In this document: positions 7,972-15,549 of the stretch, piece by piece
How positions within the stretch are numbered: the first letter of the stretch is position 1
How the letters are laid out: every line of letters begins with the position of its first letter
NCBI RefSeq assembly: GCF_013177455.1
Contig: NZ_CP053660.1
Span: 3,720,001-3,784,000, forward strand
DNA: 64,000 bases
Direction of reading: 5' to 3'
Origin: Nocardioides marmotae
GTDB lineage: Bacteria; Actinomycetota; Actinomycetes; Propionibacteriales; Nocardioidaceae
Made by a program: the position numbers and the translations under genes
Notes under the pieces: generated by a model
Databases searched by the model: none
Told to the model about the DNA's origin: nothing
Seen by the model: the letters and a program-made list of their open reading frames with translations, nothing else

Positions 7972-8838
7972 GTGACCAACGTGCGCGAACGGCTCGGCCA
8001 GGCGCTCTTCCTGCGGGTGGCGGGCCCGGACGGGGCGAAGCAGGCCGCCCGCATCCACGGCCGGCCCGGCCCGCGGTGGTTCGAGCCGGACAGCCCGATC
8101 GCCCGCGTGCACGGCGACGCCTCGATGTTCGTCGGCGGGATCCGCGCGCTGCTGCTCCAGACGCTGCACCCGGCCGCGATGCGCGCGGTCTCCGAGCACT
8201 CCGGCTTCCGCGGCGACATGTGGGGCCGGCTCGCGCGGACCAGCACGTTCCTCGCGGTGACCACCTTCGGCCACGCCGACGACGCCCAGCAGGCCGTCGA
8301 CGCGGTGCGCCGCATCCACGACCGGATCACCGGCACGATGCCCGACGGCACGACGTACGCCGCCAGCGATCCCCACCTGCTGATGTGGGTCCACGTCGCC
8401 GAGGTCGACAGCTTCCTGCTGGCCCACACCACCTACGGCGCCGAACCGCTCGACCAGGCCGGCCGCGACACCTACGTCGCGCAGGTCGCCGAGGTCGGGC
8501 GCCGGCTCGGGGTCATCGACCCGCCCACGACCGAGGCCGAGCTGCGCGAGCGGCTCGCGGCGTACCGCTCCGAGCTGCGCGGCACCCCTGAGGCCCGCGA
8601 GGCCGTGCGCTACCTGCTGTTCAAGCCGCCGCTCCCGCTGCCGGCCCGGGCGCCGTACGGCGTGCTGGTCGCCGCAGCGATCGGGCTGATGCCGGGCTGG
8701 ACCCGCCGGCACCTGCTGCTGCCGTGGCTGCCGGTCTCCGAGCGCACCGTGGTGCGCGTGCTGGGCTCGGTCGCGGTCGGCACGATCCGCTGGGCGATGA
8801 CGCCGCCGGGCGAGCGCGCGGCCCGGTCCGGGGCGTGA
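7972..8838 (+). CDS. Oxygenase MpaB family protein (DUF2236)
   Basis: 288-residue member of the DUF2236/MpaB family, related to the latex-clearing (rubber) oxygenase fold that binds a b-type haem. The family block is clear: HGDASMFVGGIRALLLQTLH, then HPAAMRAVSEHSGFRGDMWG with the conserved histidine, and a second conserved part LMWVHVAEVDSFLLAH. The true substrate of the bacterial members is unknown. There is no signal peptide, and a moderately hydrophobic stretch near YGVLVAAAIGLMPGW. The GTG at 7972 is chosen because of the leaderless -10 element; a second in-frame GTG lies 9 bases downstream. Confidence 0.85.
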   Translation: MTNVRERLGQALFLRVAGPDGAKQAARIHGRPGPRWFEPDSPIARVHGDASMFVGGIRALLLQTLHPAAMRAVSEHSGFRGDMWGRLARTSTFLAVTTFGHADDAQQAVDAVRRIHDRITGTMPDGTTYAASDPHLLMWVHVAEVDSFLLAHTTYGAEPLDQAGRDTYVAQVAEVGRRLGVIDPPTTEAELRERLAAYRSELRGTPEAREAVRYLLFKPPLPLPARAPYGVLVAAAIGLMPGWTRRHLLLPWLPVSERTVVRVLGSVAVGTIRWAMTPPGERAARSGA

Positions 8839-8909
8839 TCGACGGCGTGACCGACGTCGTGAGCGGAGTCGTGAGGCGAGCTGTGACCGAAGTCTTGAGC
8901 GAAGCCTGA
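8835..8909 (+). CDS. Possible 24-residue small protein
   Basis: Tiny frame whose GTG overlaps the stop of the preceding gene (GTGA). It encodes 24 residues (MIDGVTDVVSGVVRRAVTEV then LSEA) that would form an amphipathic helix. The DNA is made of near-repeats of GTGACCGA and GTCGTGAGC, so it may equally be a short repeat without a product. Reported because the coupling and composition fit a small membrane-binding peptide; no homology is claimed. Confidence 0.2.
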   Translation: MIDGVTDVVSGVVRRAVTEVLSEA

Positions 8910-8942
8910 GGCGATCTTGCGCGGGCGACCCGCCTGCGTTCC

Positions 8943-8948
8943 TAGGGT
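8943..8948 (+). promoter_or_regulatory. -10 element of the secreted protein at 8955 (leaderless)
   Basis: TAGGGT, 6 bases before the ATG at 8955. A TTGCGC at 8916-8921 gives a 21-base spacer, too long for a confident -35. Confidence 0.6.
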
Positions 8949-8954
8949 GGCCCC

Positions 8955-10346
8955 ATGGGGACCCTCACCGTTCGACGCCGCTCCGCGCTGGTGCTCGCGC
9001 TCGGACTGCTCGCCTCGCTGCTGACCACGCTCCTGGTCGCCCTCGGGCCGACCGCGCCGGCGCAGGCCGCCAACGGCACCGTCCGCGGGCAGGTGATCAA
9101 CCCCCAGGGCGGGAAGATCAACCTGACGATGCGCTGGTTCGCGAAGGACTGGAGCTACCTCGGGCAGCGCCGGGTCACCTCCGACATCTACTCCCTCTCG
9201 CTGCCGCCGGGCACCTACCACCTGCAGTTCGTCGACCAGCGGCCCTCCTACGACGTCACCAAGTACGCGCCCGCCGACGTCACCGTCCGCCTGGCCTCGG
9301 GCCAGAAGGTCCAGAAGGACGTCCGGCTGCGGCGCGGCGCCGCGATCACCGGCACCGTCCGCGCCGGCGGCAAGCCCGCCGGCGGCGCCCGGGTGGTCGC
9401 CGCGAACACCTACGGGCAGTCGTATGAGACCAAGGCCAACGGCAAGGGCCAGTTCGCCATCGGCGGGCTGCCGGGCAGCAGCTACTCGGTGTGGGGCTAT
9501 GACCGGCGCGCCCAGTTCGTCGGCCGCAGCATCTACGTCCGCAAGCTGGCCCGCGGCAAGATCGCCAACATCAAGGTCGCCCTCGGCACCCGCGGCGGCA
9601 GCCTGCTCGTCGACCTCCAGAAGCCCGATGGCAGCCGGATGGACGGCACGTTCTTCGTCACCGTGAGCAGCAAGCGCACCGGCCAGTTCTGGACCGCCAA
9701 GGCCAGGCGGGGCACGGTGACCTTCCAAGGCCTCTTCCCCGGCAAGTACGTCATGGAGGCGCCCGCGGTCGGCATCTACCTCCCCCGCCGCGGCAACGTG
9801 AGCGGCGCCTTCGTCAAGGCCGGCCGCGCCGACCTGGCCAGCACGTTCCGCTGGACCAAGCGCGGCGCCTGGGTGACCGGCACGGTCGTCGACGAGGCCG
9901 ACCCGGGCCAGGTGCTCGAGGGCGTCAAGGTCATGCTCTTCGACCGCGGCGGCGCGGAGATCGCCTCGACGATCACGGGGCGCCGCGGCTCCTTCGACCT
10001 GGGCGGGGCGCTGCTCACCCAGAAGGGCATGCGGATCGTCGCGATGCCCGCCTACACCGAGTACCTGGGCCCCGATCCCGCCGGCAAGTGCCGGTTCGGT
10101 CGCGTCGAGGTCGGCGGCATCGCGGTGACCACCGGTCGCCGGACCGACGTCGGGGACGTGCTCCTGCCGCGCCTCCCGAAGCAGGACACCCCCGCCTGCG
10201 CCACCCCGAGCCCGACCCCGAGCCCGACCCCCACCCCGAGCCCGACCCCGACCCCGACCCCGAACCCGACGCCGAGCCCGACCCCGACCCCGACTCCGGC
10301 GCAGGACCCGGGTCAGGCCAGGCGCATGTCCGCCTCGCCCCAGTAG
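8955..10346 (+). CDS. Secreted protein with carboxypeptidase-regulatory-like repeats and Pro-Thr tail
   Basis: 463 residues. N-terminal signal peptide (RRSALVLALGLLASLLTTLL, cleavage after AQA near residue 38). Several beta-sandwich repeats of the carboxypeptidase-regulatory type follow (AAITGTVRAGGKPAGGARVV, SGAFVKAGRADL, GAWVTGTVVDEADPG with GSFDLGG). The tail of about 40 residues is almost pure Pro-Thr/Pro-Ser (TPSPTPTPSPTP), as in cell-wall-spanning linkers, but no sortase motif or membrane anchor follows. I infer an extracellular or wall-associated structural protein of unknown partner. The last 34 bases overlap the convergent SnoaL-like gene, so the extreme C-terminus (QARRMSASPQ) is read antisense to that gene's end. 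Confidence 0.7.
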   Translation: MGTLTVRRRSALVLALGLLASLLTTLLVALGPTAPAQAANGTVRGQVINPQGGKINLTMRWFAKDWSYLGQRRVTSDIYSLSLPPGTYHLQFVDQRPSYDVTKYAPADVTVRLASGQKVQKDVRLRRGAAITGTVRAGGKPAGGARVVAANTYGQSYETKANGKGQFAIGGLPGSSYSVWGYDRRAQFVGRSIYVRKLARGKIANIKVALGTRGGSLLVDLQKPDGSRMDGTFFVTVSSKRTGQFWTAKARRGTVTFQGLFPGKYVMEAPAVGIYLPRRGNVSGAFVKAGRADLASTFRWTKRGAWVTGTVVDEADPGQVLEGVKVMLFDRGGAEIASTITGRRGSFDLGGALLTQKGMRIVAMPAYTEYLGPDPAGKCRFGRVEVGGIAVTTGRRTDVGDVLLPRLPKQDTPACATPSPTPSPTPTPSPTPTPTPNPTPSPTPTPTPAQDPGQARRMSASPQ

Positions 10347-10687
10347 GCGCGCATGCTGGTGATCCGGGCGTCGTCGTCGAAGGTCATCACGTCGAACGGC
10401 GCGAGCACGTAGGTCTGGTCGCCCGCCTTCGTCCGCACCTCGAAGGCGAAGACCGCCTCGCCCGCGACCACCCGTGCGTCGAGGAGCCGGGTCTCCTGCT
10501 CGAGCCCCTCGAGCGTGGCGTAGAAGGCGTGGATCGCCTCCCGGGTCGTCAAGGGCTCGCTGCCGACCGGGTCCTCGACGGTCGCCCCGTCGGCGTACAG
10601 GTCGACGATCTGGTCCGCGGTGCCGGTCGCGACGAGCGCGACGTACCTCTCGACGACGGCGCGGACCGCTTCGTTGCTCGCTGGCAT
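10313..10687 (-). CDS. SnoaL-like / steroid isomerase-type protein
   Basis: 124-residue protein of the NTF2/SnoaL fold. The start MPASNEAVRAVVERYVALVA, the segment VDLYADGATVEDPVGSEPLT and the C-terminal FDVMTFDDDARITSMRAYWG match steroid delta-isomerase-like members. The Asp in ATVEDPVG corresponds to the position of the active-site base in ketosteroid isomerases, but substrates of such orphan members vary. It converges on and overlaps the secreted-protein gene by 34 bases. ATG at 10685-10687 with a -10 element 7 bases upstream. Confidence 0.8.
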   Translation of the reverse strand: MPASNEAVRAVVERYVALVATGTADQIVDLYADGATVEDPVGSEPLTTREAIHAFYATLEGLEQETRLLDARVVAGEAVFAFEVRTKAGDQTYVLAPFDVMTFDDDARITSMRAYWGEADMRLA

Positions 10688-10694
10688 GGCCGGC

Positions 10695-10700
10695 AACCTA
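10695..10700 (-). promoter_or_regulatory. -10 element of the SnoaL-like gene (leaderless)
   Basis: TAGGTT on the minus strand, 7 bases before the ATG at 10687. It lies back to back with the HD gene's own promoter region. Confidence 0.5.
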
Positions 10701-10722
10701 GCGGCTTTGCCACACTGTGCGG

Positions 10723-11358
10723 GTGGACGACGACCATCTGCTCGCCTCCTGGCCCCTGACCGCCGGCGAGGAGGTGCGCGACGCGCTGGCAGCGGCGTAC
10801 GCGGGGGACGACCGCGACTACCACGACACGCGGCACCTGGCGGAGGTGCTGGCCCGGCTGGCCGAGCTCGCCGAGCGCGGGGCGGCCTACGACCGGGTGC
10901 CGGTGCTGCTGGCCGCGTGGTTCCACGACGGCGTGTACGACGGCGAGCGCGACGCCGAGGAGCGCTCGGCGGTCTGGGCCGAGGACGCGCTGGCCGGGCT
11001 GGTCGACGCCGCGACCGTGGCCGAGGTCGCGCGGCTCGTGCGGACGACCGAGACCCACCGCCCCGAGGACGGCGACGCCAACGGCTGCGCGCTCTCCGAC
11101 GCCGACCTGGCGATCCTGGCGGCGCCGCGGCCGCGCTATGAGGAGTACGTCGCCGCCGTCCGCCGCGAGTTCGCCCACCTCGACGACGAGACCTTCCGCC
11201 GCGGCCGCACCCAGGTGCTCCGCTCGCTCGCCGAGAAGGAGCACCTCTTCCACACCCCGTGGGCGCGCGAGCACTGGGAGGGCCCGGCCCGCGCCAACCT
11301 GGCCCGCGAGCTCGACGAGCTGGCCCGGCCGGCCGGCGCCGCACCGGCACAGGCCTGA
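10723..11358 (+). CDS. HD-domain phosphohydrolase-like protein
   Basis: 211-residue protein of the predicted metal-dependent HD superfamily. The metal-binding pattern is visible: His in YHDTRHLAEVL (about 26-36), His-Asp in AAWFHDGVYDG (about 66-68), and downstream LSDADLAILAAP. Such proteins are thought to hydrolyse phosphate esters or nucleotides; the substrate is unknown. The GTG at 10723 is chosen over the GTG at 10717 because CACACT at 10711-10716 fits a -10 element exactly 6 bases before it. It is divergent from the SnoaL-like gene. Confidence 0.75.
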   Translation: MDDDHLLASWPLTAGEEVRDALAAAYAGDDRDYHDTRHLAEVLARLAELAERGAAYDRVPVLLAAWFHDGVYDGERDAEERSAVWAEDALAGLVDAATVAEVARLVRTTETHRPEDGDANGCALSDADLAILAAPRPRYEEYVAAVRREFAHLDDETFRRGRTQVLRSLAEKEHLFHTPWAREHWEGPARANLARELDELARPAGAAPAQA

Positions 11359-11372
11359 GGACCGAACCGCGG

Positions 11373-11645
11373 TCAGCCGGCGGACCGGCCCCGGCGCTTG
11401 CGTCGCCGCAGGTCGGCCGCGACCAGCCGGGCGACCAGCTCGCGGGAGCTGACCGGGGCGGCACCGGAGGCCACGACCCGGTCGTACCACTCCGCCGGCA
11501 CGTCGTAGTGGTCCCGGTCGAAGCCGCGCTCGGGCAGGCCCAGGGTCCGCGCGAAGGCGTGCAGCTCCTCGAAGGAGGCGTCGCTGGCGACGTGGGACCA
11601 GAGCCGGCCGTGCCCGGGCGCATTGGGCGGGTCGATGAGGATCAC
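11373..11645 (-). CDS. DUF4031 family protein
   Basis: 90-residue protein beginning VILIDPPNAPGHGRLWSHVA with the segments ASDASFEELHAFARTLGLP and FDRDHYDVP typical of DUF4031. The conserved His, Asp and Tyr residues suggest a catalytic or metal site, but no function is established as far as I know. GTG start at 11643-11645. It follows cutC by 17 bases on the same strand, so the two are probably one transcript. Confidence 0.75.
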   Translation of the reverse strand: MILIDPPNAPGHGRLWSHVASDASFEELHAFARTLGLPERGFDRDHYDVPAEWYDRVVASGAAPVSSRELVARLVAADLRRRKRRGRSAG

Positions 11646-11662
11646 GGGCGCACCACCGCGGC

Positions 11663-12373
11663 TCACCCCAGCAGCCGGCGCCACGAGCGCACGTGGCCGG
11701 CCTCGACGTAGGAGCGGTGCGAGGCGCCGGGTCGCACCTGGGTGTCGACCGCGAGCTGGCGCACCCCGGCGCGCAGCAGCCACGGCACGTGCTCGGCCAG
11801 GAGCCCGCCGCCCGCGACGAGCAGCCGGGCGACGGCGGGGTCCGCGGCGGCGGCCAGCAGGTCGTCGTACCCGACGCTCATCCCCTGTGGCGAGCCGGCC
11901 GAGCGGACGCCGGTGAGCCCGGGGAGCACGCGGACGCGCCGCCAGGAGCGGCGGGGGTCGAGGGTGGCGTCGAAGGCCTCGGAGAAGGTCCACGGCAGGT
12001 CCTCGGGCAGCCGCTCGGCCAGGTGCGCGCAGACCGCGAGGTCGACCTCCAGGTCGGCGTCGAGGAAGCCGAAGGAGAAGCCGGCCGCCCCGCACGCTGC
12101 GTAGTCGGCGGCCAGGCCGACGAGCCGGGCGAGCTCGCCGCCGGTGGTGGTCCAGGAGTCGGTCAGCCGCAGCTCGACGTGCACCGGCAGGTCGGACTCG
12201 CGGCAGACCGCCGAGACCAGGGCCGGCTCGGGCGAGAACCGGCCGGGCGCGGCGAGGCGCAGCCGGTGCGCCCCGCCCTCGGCGGCGCCGGGCACGTCGC
12301 GCTCGTGGGCGACCGCGACCTCGAGCACCGGGGCCGCGAGTGCCGCTCGCTGGTCGGTCGCCGTCTCTGCCAC
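11663..12373 (-). CDS. cutC: CutC family protein
   Basis: 236-residue TIM-barrel protein of the copper homeostasis CutC family. The N-terminal strand LEVAVAHERDVPGAAEGGAH followed by RLRL corresponds to the family block E-x-C/V...A-x-x-GGAxRxEL. VHVELRLTD, FSFGFLDADLEVD and the C-terminal GVRQLAVDTQVRPG support it. The link of CutC to copper rests on old genetic data and is disputed, so the biochemical role is open. GTG start, with a leaderless -10 element 6 bases upstream. First gene of a cutC-DUF4031 pair. Confidence 0.75.
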   Translation of the reverse strand: MAETATDQRAALAAPVLEVAVAHERDVPGAAEGGAHRLRLAAPGRFSPEPALVSAVCRESDLPVHVELRLTDSWTTTGGELARLVGLAADYAACGAAGFSFGFLDADLEVDLAVCAHLAERLPEDLPWTFSEAFDATLDPRRSWRRVRVLPGLTGVRSAGSPQGMSVGYDDLLAAAADPAVARLLVAGGGLLAEHVPWLLRAGVRQLAVDTQVRPGASHRSYVEAGHVRSWRRLLG

Positions 12374-12379
12374 GCCCCC

Positions 12380-12385
12380 AGGCTA
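12380..12385 (-). promoter_or_regulatory. -10 element of cutC (leaderless)
   Basis: TAGCCT on the minus strand, 6 bases before the GTG at 12373. Confidence 0.55.
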
Positions 12386-12616
12386 GGCCCCCACCGTGCC
12401 GCTCGGCGCCCACCGCCGCGCCACGTCGGCGAGCACCCGGCCGACGAGTGCGGGCGGCGGCCGCTCCCAGACCGCCTCCCAGCTCGTGCGTCCCTCCCGC
12501 ACCCGGGCCGCGAGCGCCTGCAGCTCGACCGGTGCGTCCGGCCCGCAGGAGGCGGACAGCGACTCCCGCATCCCGGCGTCGAGCGGCTCGACGCTGCCGG
12601 CGGCCACCGCGCTCAT
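12383..12616 (-). CDS. Small hypothetical protein of the WXG-linked trio
   Basis: 77-residue soluble protein (MSAVAAGSVEPLDAGMRESL at the start, then VELQALAARVREGRTSWEAV and LVGRVLADVARRWAPSG). It is helical, has no signal or membrane segment, and I do not recognise it. The ATG overlaps the stop of the WXG-like gene upstream (ATGA), so it is translationally coupled and likely belongs to that system, for example as a chaperone, immunity or accessory protein. This role is inference only. Confidence 0.6.
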   Translation of the reverse strand: MSAVAAGSVEPLDAGMRESLSASCGPDAPVELQALAARVREGRTSWEAVWERPPPALVGRVLADVARRWAPSGTVGA

Positions 12617-13332
12617 GCCGCGAGCTCCTCGAAGACCGCGAGCCGGTCGCGCTGGACCTCGGCCCAGTCCGCGACGGTGCGGTGCAGGTCCAGGACGGCC
12701 TCGACCAGGTCGACCACGCGACGGACGTCGTCGACGATGTCGGTGACGGCGTCGAGCCCGCGCAGCGCGAGCTCGGCCGCGAACGACGCCCAGCCGGCCG
12801 GACCGCCCACCCGGGCCAGCAACCGCCGGGCCAGCCGGGCGATCGCCTTCCCGAGCTCGACCAGCAGCTCCTCGACGCGGACGCCGAGGCGCTCGGAGAC
12901 CTCCGCGATCTCCTCGAGCAGGGCCGACCCGCGGCGCACGACCTCCGCCAGCCCGCGTGCGGCGACCGCCTGGACGCTGAGCCGGGCGGTGAACGCGGTG
13001 CCGGCCAGCCCGTCCCAGCGCGGGTCGAGCGTGGTGGCGACCCGGACGAGGTTCGCCGTCCACGTGCCGAGGGCGTCGGCCACCTGGTGGCAGGCGGTGG
13101 CGTTCTGCCGGATCGCGCCGTAGTCGCCGGTCAGCGGCTGGACGAGCAGCTCCTCGAGCGAGCCCTCGGGCAGCAGCGGCAGTCCCGCGCCGACCTGGTT
13201 GAGCGTCCGGATGCCGGTGTTGACGACGTCGCGCAGCGCCGAGATCGACTCGTCCCACAGCTCGAAGGTCGCGTCGTGGCGCAGCTCGGCCTCGCCCGGC
13301 TCCGGGTCGACGAGGTGCAGCCCGACCAGCAT
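12613..13332 (-). CDS. WXG-like helical protein
   Basis: 239-residue protein. It contains a W-x-G element inside WDGLAGTAFTARL (about 106-118), which matches the WXG100 pattern W-x-G-x-A-x-x-x-F found in type VII secreted proteins. It is flanked by long helices, then by a C-terminal helical region (LLEEIAEVSERLGVRVEELL, DAVTDIVDDVRRVVDLVEAV) with strong heptad spacing. WXG proteins usually form helical hairpin dimers with a partner and may be exported by an EccC machine; no such machine is in this window. Both ends overlap their neighbours by ATGA. Confidence 0.6.
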   Translation of the reverse strand: MLVGLHLVDPEPGEAELRHDATFELWDESISALRDVVNTGIRTLNQVGAGLPLLPEGSLEELLVQPLTGDYGAIRQNATACHQVADALGTWTANLVRVATTLDPRWDGLAGTAFTARLSVQAVAARGLAEVVRRGSALLEEIAEVSERLGVRVEELLVELGKAIARLARRLLARVGGPAGWASFAAELALRGLDAVTDIVDDVRRVVDLVEAVLDLHRTVADWAEVQRDRLAVFEELAA

Positions 13333-13697
13333 CAGGCCACCTCGGGCAGGCCGGGCGGTGCGGGCAGGGCCGGCAGGTCGGGCGCGGTCACCGTGGGCAG
13401 GCAGGCGGGGACCGCGGCGTCGGAGGCCTCGATCACGCGGGTGGCCGCCTCGACGCCCTGGACCAGGTCGGCGAGCTCCGCGACCGCCGTACGGCCCGCC
13501 GCCTCGAAGGCCGCACGGACCCCGTCCATCGCCTCGGCCAGCGGCCGCAGCAGGCACACGGGGCTGGGCTCGAAGCCGTCGCGCCGCGCCACCCAGGTCA
13601 CCGCGTGCGCGGTGATGTCGGCCGCCTGCGCGGCCGTCTCGTCGAGGACGCCCGGCAGCCGCCGCAGGTCCTCCCAGTCCCTCACGAACAGGTCCAT
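13332..13697 (-). CDS. Small helical protein, possible EspC/WXG-type partner
   Basis: 121-residue protein starting MDLFVRDWEDLRRLPGVLDE, followed by an Ala-rich helix (TAAQAADITAHAVTWVA) and a second helix pair, ending in a Pro-rich tail (APDLPALPAPPGLPEVA). The size, helical hairpin and position before a WXG-like gene suggest the smaller partner of a type VII substrate pair. The family is not certain. The ATG is at 13695-13697 with a GGAGG-like site upstream (complement of 13703-13708). First gene of a three-gene overlapping operon. Confidence 0.55.
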   Translation of the reverse strand: MDLFVRDWEDLRRLPGVLDETAAQAADITAHAVTWVARRDGFEPSPVCLLRPLAEAMDGVRAAFEAAGRTAVAELADLVQGVEAATRVIEASDAAVPACLPTVTAPDLPALPAPPGLPEVA

Positions 13698-13790
13698 CTC
13701 CACCTCCGGAGCGGGGGCCGCGTGCCGCGACCCGGTCCTTCCGGGTTGCCCTCGGCGGGCGGGCCTTGAAACGCGCGCCACGATGGGCCT

Positions 13791-14135
13791 GTGGACAACG
13801 CGCTGCTGATGAATGCCCGAGCACGGGTCCTGGCCGACCTCGAAGCGCGTCGGTGCGCCTCGGCGGACGCCGTCTCGGCGCTGGAGGACGCCTGCTCGGC
13901 CCGCCAGTGGTGGGCCGAGCAGTGGCCCCAGGGCGAGGTGTACGTCGCCGGGCTGGTCGCCCAGGACGTCCAGGACGCCTTGCTGGAGACCGTCGGCCGG
14001 TGGCCGCTGTGCCTGCGGTGCGGCGCCGACGCACCCGAGCACGCCCTCTACATCCAGCCCGACCTCGGCGGCCCCGACCCGGTCTGGGTGTGCGAGGAGT
14101 CCGGCGAGGTGGTGGCCCCGCTGGGCGGCCTGTAG
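13791..14135 (+). CDS. Hypothetical protein with Cys pair
   Basis: 114-residue soluble protein. The N-terminal half is a helix pair rich in Ala. The C-terminal half has LCLRCGADAPEHALYIQP and VWVCEESGE, where a C-x-x-C and a later Cys plus a His may bind zinc. I do not recognise the family. The GTG at 13791 is preferred because CACGAT at 13779-13784 stands 6 bases before it as a leaderless -10 element. Divergent from the WXG-like trio. Confidence 0.6.
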   Translation: MDNALLMNARARVLADLEARRCASADAVSALEDACSARQWWAEQWPQGEVYVAGLVAQDVQDALLETVGRWPLCLRCGADAPEHALYIQPDLGGPDPVWVCEESGEVVAPLGGL

Positions 14136-14202
14136 CGCCGGCTGCCCGACCGCCGCTGCCCGACCGCCCCGGGCCCGACCGCCCCGGGCCCGGCTGCCCG
14201 GC

Positions 14203-14493
14203 TCAGGCGCCGGGACGAGTGGCCCGGCCGTCGAGCCAGAGGGTGTCGGACTCGTCGCGGTGGCTGCCGGTGGAGCCGACGTGCTTGTCGCTGATCCGCG
14301 GCCCCTTGACGACCACGTGGGCCAGCGCGGCGGCGTGCCCGTGGCCGAGCCCGTGCTCGGCCTTGAACCACGCGATCACCTCACCGGATCGCGACGAGGC
14401 GTCCAGGCCGTGCTCGTTCGCCTGCTGCACCAGCTGGCGGGGCGTGAGGCCGGTCTGCTCCTCCGCCTTGTCGAGGTAGGCCTGGAAGGACAT
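14203..14493 (-). CDS. DUF4287 domain protein
   Basis: 96-residue protein. MSFQAYLDKAEEQTGLTPRQ, the helix LVQQANEHGLDA and the segment GEVIAWFKAEHGLGHGHAAA are the DUF4287 signature (Y-x-x-x-I/A-E-x-x-T-G-x-T-P ... W-x-K-x-x-x-G-L-G-H-G-H). Function unknown; such proteins are often found near ArsR-type regulators or SRPBCC proteins. The C-terminal tail GSTGSHRDESDTLWLDGRAT is unusual and charged. ATG at 14491-14493. Confidence 0.8.
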   Translation of the reverse strand: MSFQAYLDKAEEQTGLTPRQLVQQANEHGLDASSRSGEVIAWFKAEHGLGHGHAAALAHVVVKGPRISDKHVGSTGSHRDESDTLWLDGRATRPGA

Positions 14494-14619
14494 CGCGTGC
14501 TCCTGTCGTCGGGGGCCCGCCGGCCGTCCGGTCGGCGGGGTCGGGACCGGGCCGAGGGAGTCGACGCGGTCGGGGTGATCGACCCGCGCCGGCCGGCGTA
14601 CTCATCGACGCCCGGGGCA

Positions 14620-14735
14620 GCACTTATCAGGGGACCCCTGCACTTATCGGGGCAGATCTGCCCCGACAAGTGCAGGGGTCACCGGTGAACCGGTGACCCC
14701 GACAGACCAGAGCAGGCCCCGAGCAGACCCCGACC
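14620..14735. repeat. Composite palindromic repeat, family 2, copy 1
   Basis: Parts in order: a half-copy CACTTATCAGGGGA at 14621-14634; a 46-base hairpin at 14634-14679 with arms ACCCCTGCACTTATCGGGG and the matching right arm, centred on AGATCT; a palindrome at 14675-14700 built on GGTCACCGGT / ACCGGTGACC; then degenerate repeats of CCCCGA(C/G)CAG to about 14735. A second copy in opposite orientation lies at 50542-50644. It stands just past the 3' end of the GntR gene and upstream of DUF4287. Confidence 0.8.
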
Positions 14736-14764
14736 AGGGCCGCCGACAGACCTGCGGAGCGGCC

Positions 14765-15484
14765 TCAGGACTCCTGGCCGAGCTGCACCCAGAGGGTGAA
14801 CCGGTCCGCGCGGTAGACGGTGCGCGAGACCTCGACGACCTTCTCGCCGGCGATCGCGCGGCGGGAGTGCCGCAGCACCGAGGCACCGGTCTCGACCTCG
14901 AGCAGGGTGGCCTCCTCGGGGGTGGCCTTGTCCGCGGTGATGGAGTCCTCGGCCCAGGTCGGGCGCAGGCCGCGCGCGTCCAGGGCGTCGTACAGGCTGG
15001 TGGGCATGCCGCTCTGCAGGAAGCCGGGCAGGAGCACCTCGTTGAGGTAGGCGTCCTCCAGGCACATCGGCTTCGCGTCGGCGCGGCGCAGGCGGCGCCA
15101 GTGGATGACCGCGTCGCCCTCGCTGAGGCTCAGCGCGCGGGCGACGCCCGGGCCGGCCTGCTCGCGGCGGGCGAGGAGGGTCTGGGACTCGGCGAGGAGG
15201 CCGCGCCGGTTCATCTCCTCGGTGTACCCGGTGATCTTGCTGGCGGTGCGGCGCGGCCGGGCGACGAACGTGCCGCGGCCGGGGATCCGCTCGAGCAGCC
15301 CCTCCACCACCAGCGCGTCCATGGCCTGGCGCACGGTCATCCGCGCGACGCCGAAACGGTGGACCAGCTCGCGCTCGGAGGGCGCGGGCGATCCGGGAGC
15401 GCACCCGGTGACCAGGGAACGCACGTACTCGCGCACCTGGACGTGCTTGAGCGCACGTCCGTCCGTCACCAGCAGCTCGTCCAC
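14765..15484 (-). CDS. GntR family (HutC/UTRA) transcriptional regulator
   Basis: 239-residue regulator. The N-terminal winged helix-turn-helix is seen in PSERELVHRFGVARMTVRQA with MDALVVEGLLERIPGRGTFV (about 33-70). The C-terminal UTRA ligand domain contains LSLSEGDAVIHWRRLRRAD, CLEDAYLNEVLLPGF, ILEVETG-type ATLLEVETGASVLRHSRR and ends VYRADRFTLWVQLGQES. HutC-subfamily members sense small ligands such as amino sugars; no such gene is adjacent, so the effector is unknown. The GTG at 15484 is supported by the -10 element TACCCT 7 bases upstream. It is transcribed alone. Confidence 0.88.
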   Translation of the reverse strand: MDELLVTDGRALKHVQVREYVRSLVTGCAPGSPAPSERELVHRFGVARMTVRQAMDALVVEGLLERIPGRGTFVARPRRTASKITGYTEEMNRRGLLAESQTLLARREQAGPGVARALSLSEGDAVIHWRRLRRADAKPMCLEDAYLNEVLLPGFLQSGMPTSLYDALDARGLRPTWAEDSITADKATPEEATLLEVETGASVLRHSRRAIAGEKVVEVSRTVYRADRFTLWVQLGQES

Positions 15485-15491
15485 ACCGGTG

Positions 15492-15497
15492 AGGGTA
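15492..15497 (-). promoter_or_regulatory. -10 element of the GntR gene (leaderless)
   Basis: TACCCT on the minus strand, 7 bases before the GTG at 15484. Confidence 0.55.
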
Positions 15498-15549
15498 GGC
15501 GGACCAGACCAGCGCTGTCCCCGAATTGAGGTAAACGCCGGCCTCTCGC

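Noticed and set aside
10200..10310. Tandem CCGAGCCCGACC tract as a separate repeat element
   Set aside because: It is the coding sequence of the Pro-Thr tail of the secreted protein and is explained by it.
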